Positions 58,529 through 64,000 of a stretch of 64,000 nucleotides of DNA are shown here, piece by piece. The position numbers were made by a program, and so were the translations under genes. How positions within the stretch are numbered: position 1 is the stretch's first letter; each line of letters begins with the position of its first letter. Source of the DNA: Terfezia claveryi (taxonomy: Eukaryota; Ascomycota; Pezizomycetes; Pezizales; Pezizaceae); the NCBI GenBank assembly GCA_015179025.1, contig WHUX01000005.1, forward strand, positions 620,001 through 684,000. The letters are read 5' to 3'. The notes under the pieces are model-generated. The model searched no databases. It saw only the letters and a program-made list of their open reading frames with translations, and was not told where the DNA came from.

Positions 58529-59863
58529 TTAGGTCATGGTCAATAATTCAACCTCCTTTAGCTGGCTGGGATCTCCCCCAGCGGCCAGCACTGCAGCGGC
58601 AGCTGCTTCGCTCAGTTTCCGTCGTTTTTCCATAGCCTCCCGCTCTCTCCGGGCTTTCGTCTTTGAACTCCCACTTGGTGCAACCCCACTCAATATCCTC
58701 GTCGCGTCCTGCGGAGTGAAATTAACAAACGGCATCTCCCCTCCGTCTCCACCCAGCCCGCGACCACTAGCACTCCCAGATGACGACGATGCAGACCCAT
58801 TCCGCGACGATGAGTTCCTCCCATTGGAGTTACTCACAACTCTTCTAGAACTCCTACCTTTAGAAGTTTTGCATGGGTTCTTCGTGGCATTAAGTGCTGC
58901 GGCCGCAGCCGCAGCTGCTTGTGACGGGATACTTCGTGAAGAAGTTCTGCTTGAGCGCGGAGTACATATTGAGTTGCCATGCACCCCGTTCTGCTGTGGA
59001 TCTGGCATCTGGGCATACATATCCGACGAATACCCGTCGTGGTTAACCAAAGGTGTTACGGGGAAACCGACACTGGGGGTATGCATCTGCGCAGTAGGAA
59101 AATAAAAATCCGGAGATTCTGGTGGTGATGGGATGGATGAAGAATTTGAGAATGATCTTTCCATATACTGAGGGAACTCCTGCTCTGGAGGAGCAGGAGA
59201 AGGCGGTTGCTGTATTTGATACCCCATATTGGGGCCACGAAAGCTGGGACAGGATGGCATGCGATGTATTCCTCTCCCAGTGGGCGGTGAAGCCAATCGA
59301 AACGATGTTTGTGACTGGTTGACACCTGACATCACCATTGGCAATCCATTTTCGGAGGCTAACCTCAGATGAGGAGGTTCACTATTTCCATTTTCGTCAA
59401 CCCACTGTTGAGAAGTTGGGGAGTGGTCCGGGGGGGATTCCATCATATCCATCCCAAGAGGTTGTGTGAGCCAATTTGGTGATGCCCAACAATCTTGTGG
59501 CGATTGGCGCATAAACATTGAAGACTCCCCCACCTGATTCATGTCCTGGTATTGGTTACCCAGCCGAGGAATGTCACCGCCGTCCTGCGTCCGTTCTGAG
59601 AAAGTACTCACATCGCGCAGAGTTGACATGCTGTGTGGTCTGGCCATTCCTATTTCACTTCCACTGAGTGATAGTCCAACGTCGTCGGACATGTGGAATG
59701 AGCTGGACGCTGAGTTTGTCCCAATGAACTCTGGTCGGGTGGCAGATGGTGGAGGAGATAACAAAGGGGCACCATACGACCTATCAGTCCTATACTTATC
59801 TAACATTTGCCTATGTGAAGAGACGTTCTCGCGTGGCATATGCTGAGATGATTGTACCATCAT
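58529..59863 (-). CDS. wetA: WetA/Esc1-related developmental regulator
   Basis: A single frame of 444 residues from tandem ATGs at 59863 and 59860. Most of it is low-complexity Ser/Pro/Gln/Asn-rich sequence with an A8 run and basic patches (SKGRSSRRVV). The C-terminal 60 residues carry MPFVNFTPQDATRILSGVAP, then SGSSKTKARREREAMEKRRK and a helix LSEAAAAAVLAAGGDP. FVNFTP...GVAPSGSSKTKARRE is the conserved block of WetA, which in Aspergillus drives spore-wall maturation and late conidial gene expression. Proteins of this group outside Eurotiomycetes may have other developmental roles. A 5' exon cannot be excluded, as more than 4 kb upstream lack other genes. Assignment is from memory of the C-terminal block. 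Confidence 0.72.
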   Translation of the reverse strand: MMVQSSQHMPRENVSSHRQMLDKYRTDRSYGAPLLSPPPSATRPEFIGTNSASSSFHMSDDVGLSLSGSEIGMARPHSMSTLRDVSTFSERTQDGGDIPRLGNQYQDMNQVGESSMFMRQSPQDCWASPNWLTQPLGMDMMESPPDHSPTSQQWVDENGNSEPPHLRLASENGLPMVMSGVNQSQTSFRLASPPTGRGIHRMPSCPSFRGPNMGYQIQQPPSPAPPEQEFPQYMERSFSNSSSIPSPPESPDFYFPTAQMHTPSVGFPVTPLVNHDGYSSDMYAQMPDPQQNGVHGNSICTPRSSRTSSRSIPSQAAAAAAAALNATKNPCKTSKGRSSRRVVSNSNGRNSSSRNGSASSSSGSASGRGLGGDGGEMPFVNFTPQDATRILSGVAPSGSSKTKARREREAMEKRRKLSEAAAAAVLAAGGDPSQLKEVELLTMT

Positions 59864-62800
59864 CGTGTCTTCTGTCTGACTTGAGTCGGTCGAGGATACT
59901 TGACGATGAGTGTAATCGTGCAGGAGGACTGTACACTGGAGATTGAAACACTTTTTTGTCTAACACCAGCAGGCCTTGCCGGCGGATCAGGAGAAGTGTG
60001 GAAGCAGAGGAGCAAGTGTTGGTTGTCACCGCGGGCTGGAAATCGAGGTTGTGAAAGACGACTATCTCAGTGGGAGGAAATAATGCGAATTTTAAGAATA
60101 TGGACGTGAGGGCCGCAATGAGTCGAGGCTGATGGATGTCTTGAGTCTTCGTTTTGACTGGCTGTTCAGGTCCTTATATTGGCCAACAGATCGGTGTTGG
60201 TTATTATGTGGGCTACCCGATAAGGCTGCGCTTTTCAGTGCGATGGGTGCTAGCCCCGCCGGAGGTGTCAAAGAATGTGGTGGTGAGGCTAACGGTGTCT
60301 CCGCCAGACATCGCCAAGCACCTTCTGCCCTCCTTGCTTCTTGATTGTCGGCAAGGTTGCTCAAGGTGCAGGAGATCTGCTGTGGGCGCGGGAAGGAAGT
60401 TGGGATGATTTCGAATTTCTTGCATTTGGGCCTCCATTGCCTGTCCCCCATGGATATCCCCATGCTCCTCCTCGATCGTTTCGTTTATTTGATTTATTCT
60501 GCCTTCCCCAGTATTCACATCTTACATGTTCCCCAGAGGCTGTCCCATCAGCTGGCACTCGAATGCTCAATCACTTGCATTCGCATAAGATACCACCATA
60601 CCTCTCCAACTAGGCAGAACTCTGAAGCTTTTGTAACCACCAATCAGAGTGTTTCTTTCGTCGACGCCGGTTTTGGAATGGTCCAGGCTCTGAAAGTTGC
60701 ATCGGAGTGTGGGTGTACAGGCTTTGTGTGGTGGATGTATGTGCCCACATAATCATGGAGTCTCTCTTTTTGGATATTGTGAGGGAGCTTAATCTGGAAT
60801 AGAGGAAAACGAATGTTCAGAAAAGTTAGATGTGGGGTACCTGTTGGATGGCTTCCGACGCATCAAAACAGGATCAGATCACTGAGCCAGACTGAGTTAA
60901 CTGGGGTAGAAAGCCTAACGGCTTTTAGAGCGGATAAAGCTACCCTTGTGAACGTGTGCTATGCGGAGATGGAGTGCAATAAAGTTCCTCCTCACAATTG
61001 TCTTCGACTAACTAGTCTGTTTGTTCGTGAAAGGAAACGTGAGAGGGTTTTGAAAGTGAACGAGCGAGAGATTTCGGGTGTATAACGACAGTTGACAGAT
61101 TGGGACGGGTATCTGACGATATCCCAAATTTGGCTGCAAACTAATGTACCCGGCCGGCACTGACGAGAAACCAAACAAATTGAGTGAGAGGGGAGATGAA
61201 GCGAAATAAGTGAGAAAGGCAGCAGATGATGAGGCCAGCTGGTTTTTAAACTACGAAAGCAGAATTACGGTTTCACCTTGGACTCCGTTTTCGCTGCTCA
61301 CCTCAAAATATAGCCATTGCCAATGACTCTCTGTTTCTCTCAATTTGGTCGTTTCTGTGTTTCGTTTTGGTATATCCCATATCATCATGGCATGAACCCC
61401 CACCCCTCTCTCTCTCTCCCCTTCCCGCTGAGTGGCAGCAAAAGCGGCAACCGCCATAGGTACATCTCCCCTTCTATCCCCGCAAAAGCTCTCCGCACCC
61501 GATACCCCAGGTATCAATGTTTGGGTACAGATTGGTGGCTTCAGATATTACCAGGGCAGCTGTGTGGTAACCTATTTCTGTTAAGATTCCAAAGGTTTCG
61601 GCCTCACTCAACTGAGAAAAAGTGGAGCTGCAAACCATTAGTTCACTACCATTATTGGTTGGTGTAAATTTGGTTATGTAGTACTGAATGAAACTTTGAT
61701 GGTGGCATCAATATAATTTCCTATTGTAACTAAGAGTGAATCAACGAAAACAAAAAGACACAGTCTAGGAAGATCCCAGAATTTAGTTTGTTTTTTCTAT
61801 CCCGAAAAGATCTAGATCTTGTGCAAGCCCAATCGGCGTTCATATGCATACATAAAGATCAACACGCAAACCAAACAGACAAATAATACATTACAATTTC
61901 CTTTCGATAATAAACCTCTAGCAACCAACCGAAGTCACTCTCCAAATTTCAAGCGAGGGTGCGCATGCATCATGACCAGTGTATATTGATGATTTGAGAC
62001 CAAAGTCTGCTTTTGATCGGCAGAAACAATCTGTACCTGCAGATTGGTGCATACCACTCTCTCCTTCAACCACTCTACTTTGAGGGGCGGAGTTTTATCG
62101 AAGTTTCTTGCAATGGGGAGGCACGGATTTAACGTTTAAGTCACGACGGTCACTGCCTTTTGGTTTATGATTTAGCATTCTACCACATTTATATTCCGCA
62201 ATCATTTTGCATTTTTCGACCATGACTCTTGCTCACCAGTGGATGTGGGAGGTGGGGTGTACTCAACTTCACAGGACGCAATTTGATTTCAAATTATCAA
62301 ACCAACGCAGCGCACGCAATTGTGCATGCGCCATACGCAAGCCCATCGATTCTGAGCCCTGGCCTTGATCTTGGACCTGATCTCCCTAATCTCGGGAACT
62401 TGATCGTTGGGGGCGCACAGATGACATGCAGGATAAATTGGTAGGCACACGATATGTGGTGCTAGATTTCCATTACGGCCGATATATTATTATGTTCTAT
62501 CTATTGCAAACTTTTGTGTGCCTGGTGCCGGGCCTGGAGCTGGAACATGGGTATTAGTAAACCTTTGGAGCTGTGGAGGACGATGGGAGCTCGAACCAAA
62601 ACAACCAGACTAGGGTATGTCTTAGTCTGGTTGGCACGGTATGTCTATCAGCGGGGGGTTTGGTTTAGCTACATGGGCTAGCGGAAGATTATGGGCGCGG
62701 TTAGCTAACTGCATCCATGAACATCTCACATACGAATGATCCTAGATAAGAGTCCAGATCACGACCATGAATATCAGAGAAGGTTCTCTACAGACGGCTT

Positions 62801-63742
62801 GTACAGCAGCTAGGTAATTTCCCGCAAGTGAGATGCGTTACACTGCCATTGGAACGCGGACTGTCTGCGTGTCGGGTGACGCGTTCAAGGTACTATTGCT
62901 TCCTCACGAAGCATTACATGTGCCACACTCACAACAGCGGACTGGATCAATGCTTCTGAACTGAGACGGTGGCGGGACCAGGACGCGAGCCGAAGTATTA
63001 TTTTTGAGGGACTTGATCGTGAGGACGGAGCCCTCGGCTTTAAGCTATGTCCATATGTTCAAACTGCTGATCGTTGATGCATTCGTATGCATTCGTAAAT
63101 TTTTATACATGAATACCTGATATAATTATGGATACTTGTCTCTATTTCAACATGCATCTCGTTTACTCAGAGCCTTATTATGAGAATAGAGCTATATTTA
63201 TGTACTATTTTCTCTCTTTCTTTCATTTTTTTTTCATACATTGATATTGATATATCCAGGCATGAACCCTCAAGCCCGATTCCATTTTAGCTCTGGGGTC
63301 AACCTTGGGCCGCCTCTCCGAGTTCCGAAATGGCTCACCTCCACCCCTGTCCCGTTCGTTATGTACATCAACATACATTCGTCTACCAGTACCGTACCTA
63401 CCCGAGGAATGCCGAGAGTGGAGCTGAGGAACTTAGGGTGGGCGTTAGGCTAAGCTTTGTGGATGGAACATGGGTGGAGAAAATCTGGGGGTGTTTTCCC
63501 TGTCGGCTCACGCAATACAATTGATAAGGGTTGTGTTTTAGTGATTATTGAGTACATAGCTTTTTTCCCATAAGGCGATACAAAAGATACTATAGGGCAA
63601 TTTTTATTACTAGAGACGAATATTGTGAACATGCTGAGGTGTGATTAGTTGATGCGCTTGAGTGATATTCTACGAGTTTGGGAAGTTCAAAACTTAAAAA
63701 TTGTTTCAATCTAACAATCTAAATTTAGGTTAACGTTCTCAC

Positions 63743-63775
<33 letters not shown>

Positions 63776-64000
63776 CCTTCCCAATTTCGCCAAGTTCATC
63801 ATCATGCGCCATCTAAATCTCCCCGCTGCCTAAGCTCAATTAAGACAGTGCCCTACCTAGTCGGGGAGTATCCCAATCCGGCAGTGCTAAAGAACCCATC
63901 CATATCAAGTAAAAACTTAGCATAAGTAACACGATTGAAGAGGGAAATAGGATAGCGCGCGTCCGTATTAGGAGAGAACTGATGAGTATTTTTTTTTTTT
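59864..64000. other. Gene-free upstream region of the WetA-like gene
   Basis: 4.1 kb with no supported coding region. It contains pyrimidine-rich stretches (around 61410-61430), a micro-insertion at 62623, a partial motif copy at 62602, long T runs (63750-63776 and 63991-64000) and TA-rich patches near 63100. Long promoters and leaders are usual for fungal developmental regulators, so part may be WetA-like leader. Confidence 0.5.
62623..62637 (-). mobile_element. Micro-insertion of 15 bp with 9-bp duplication GGTATGTCT
   Basis: TAGTCTGGTTGGCAC lies between exact copies of GGTATGTCT (62614-62622 and 62638-62646). A partial copy in the opposite orientation (CAACCAGACTA, 62602-62612) is just upstream. 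Confidence 0.75.

Noticed and set aside
60092..60463. 123-residue minus-strand frame upstream of the WetA-like gene
   Set aside because: Low-complexity, with no conserved block; more likely leader or intergenic sequence.

Overview
The window is nuclear DNA from a filamentous ascomycete. The evidence is short (about 50-100 bp) spliceosomal introns with CTAAC/CTGAC-type branch sites, a WetA-type developmental regulator, an Osh3-type GOLD-PH-ORD protein and other proteins of Pezizomycotina type. The species cannot be named from the sequence. Protein names rest on motifs and remembered family features; no database search was possible. I assembled splice models by hand from frame, GT/AG sites and conserved residues.

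Layout. 1-5.7 kb: the 5' part of an INO80-complex Iec3-like gene (minus, runs off the left edge), a secreted/single-pass membrane protein with PPxY motifs (minus), a five-exon TFB5 gene of the TFIIH complex (plus), and a possible 50-residue membrane peptide. 5.7-17.6 kb: four minus-strand genes, namely PX-PH phospholipase D (Spo14/PLD1 type, with a probable 1-nt frameshift near its 3' end), eIF2-beta, a second small HKD-type phospholipase D-like protein, and a PRELI/UPS mitochondrial phospholipid-transfer protein. 18.4-26.4 kb: cytosolic tryptophanyl-tRNA synthetase with an upstream Gcn4/CpcA-type site, then a PNUTS/Ppn1-like PP1 regulator with a polyQ tract of about 75 residues. 29.4-38 kb: a two-finger CCCH protein with a GC-AG intron (minus), and a three-domain fusion of isochorismatase-like, AlkB-like dioxygenase and GST-like parts (plus).

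38-46.4 kb is gene-poor and rich in mobile DNA: a 935-bp GC-ended inverted-repeat element and a 1480-bp Mutator-like element with nearly identical 120-bp ends, an 8-bp target duplication and remnants of a SWIM-finger transposase. 46.4-60 kb: a dynamin-family GTPase (plus), then three minus genes, namely an Osh3-like sterol/lipid-transfer protein with an FFAT-like motif, a Dal5-type MFS transporter and a WetA-like regulator. The last 4 kb holds no gene I can support.

The most unusual signal is a swarm of micro-insertions of 10-30 bp. They share the terminal sequence AACCAGACTA (often GTGCCAACCAGACTA), and eight of them are bracketed by perfect 9-bp direct repeats of unrelated sequence. All lie outside coding exons. 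They look like products of a transposition process with 9-bp target duplication but are far too short to be normal elements.

Functional links: phospholipid metabolism and transfer recurs (PLD1, HKD protein, UPS, Osh3), and gene-expression machinery is common (TFIIH, INO80, eIF2, WRS, PNUTS, CCCH).
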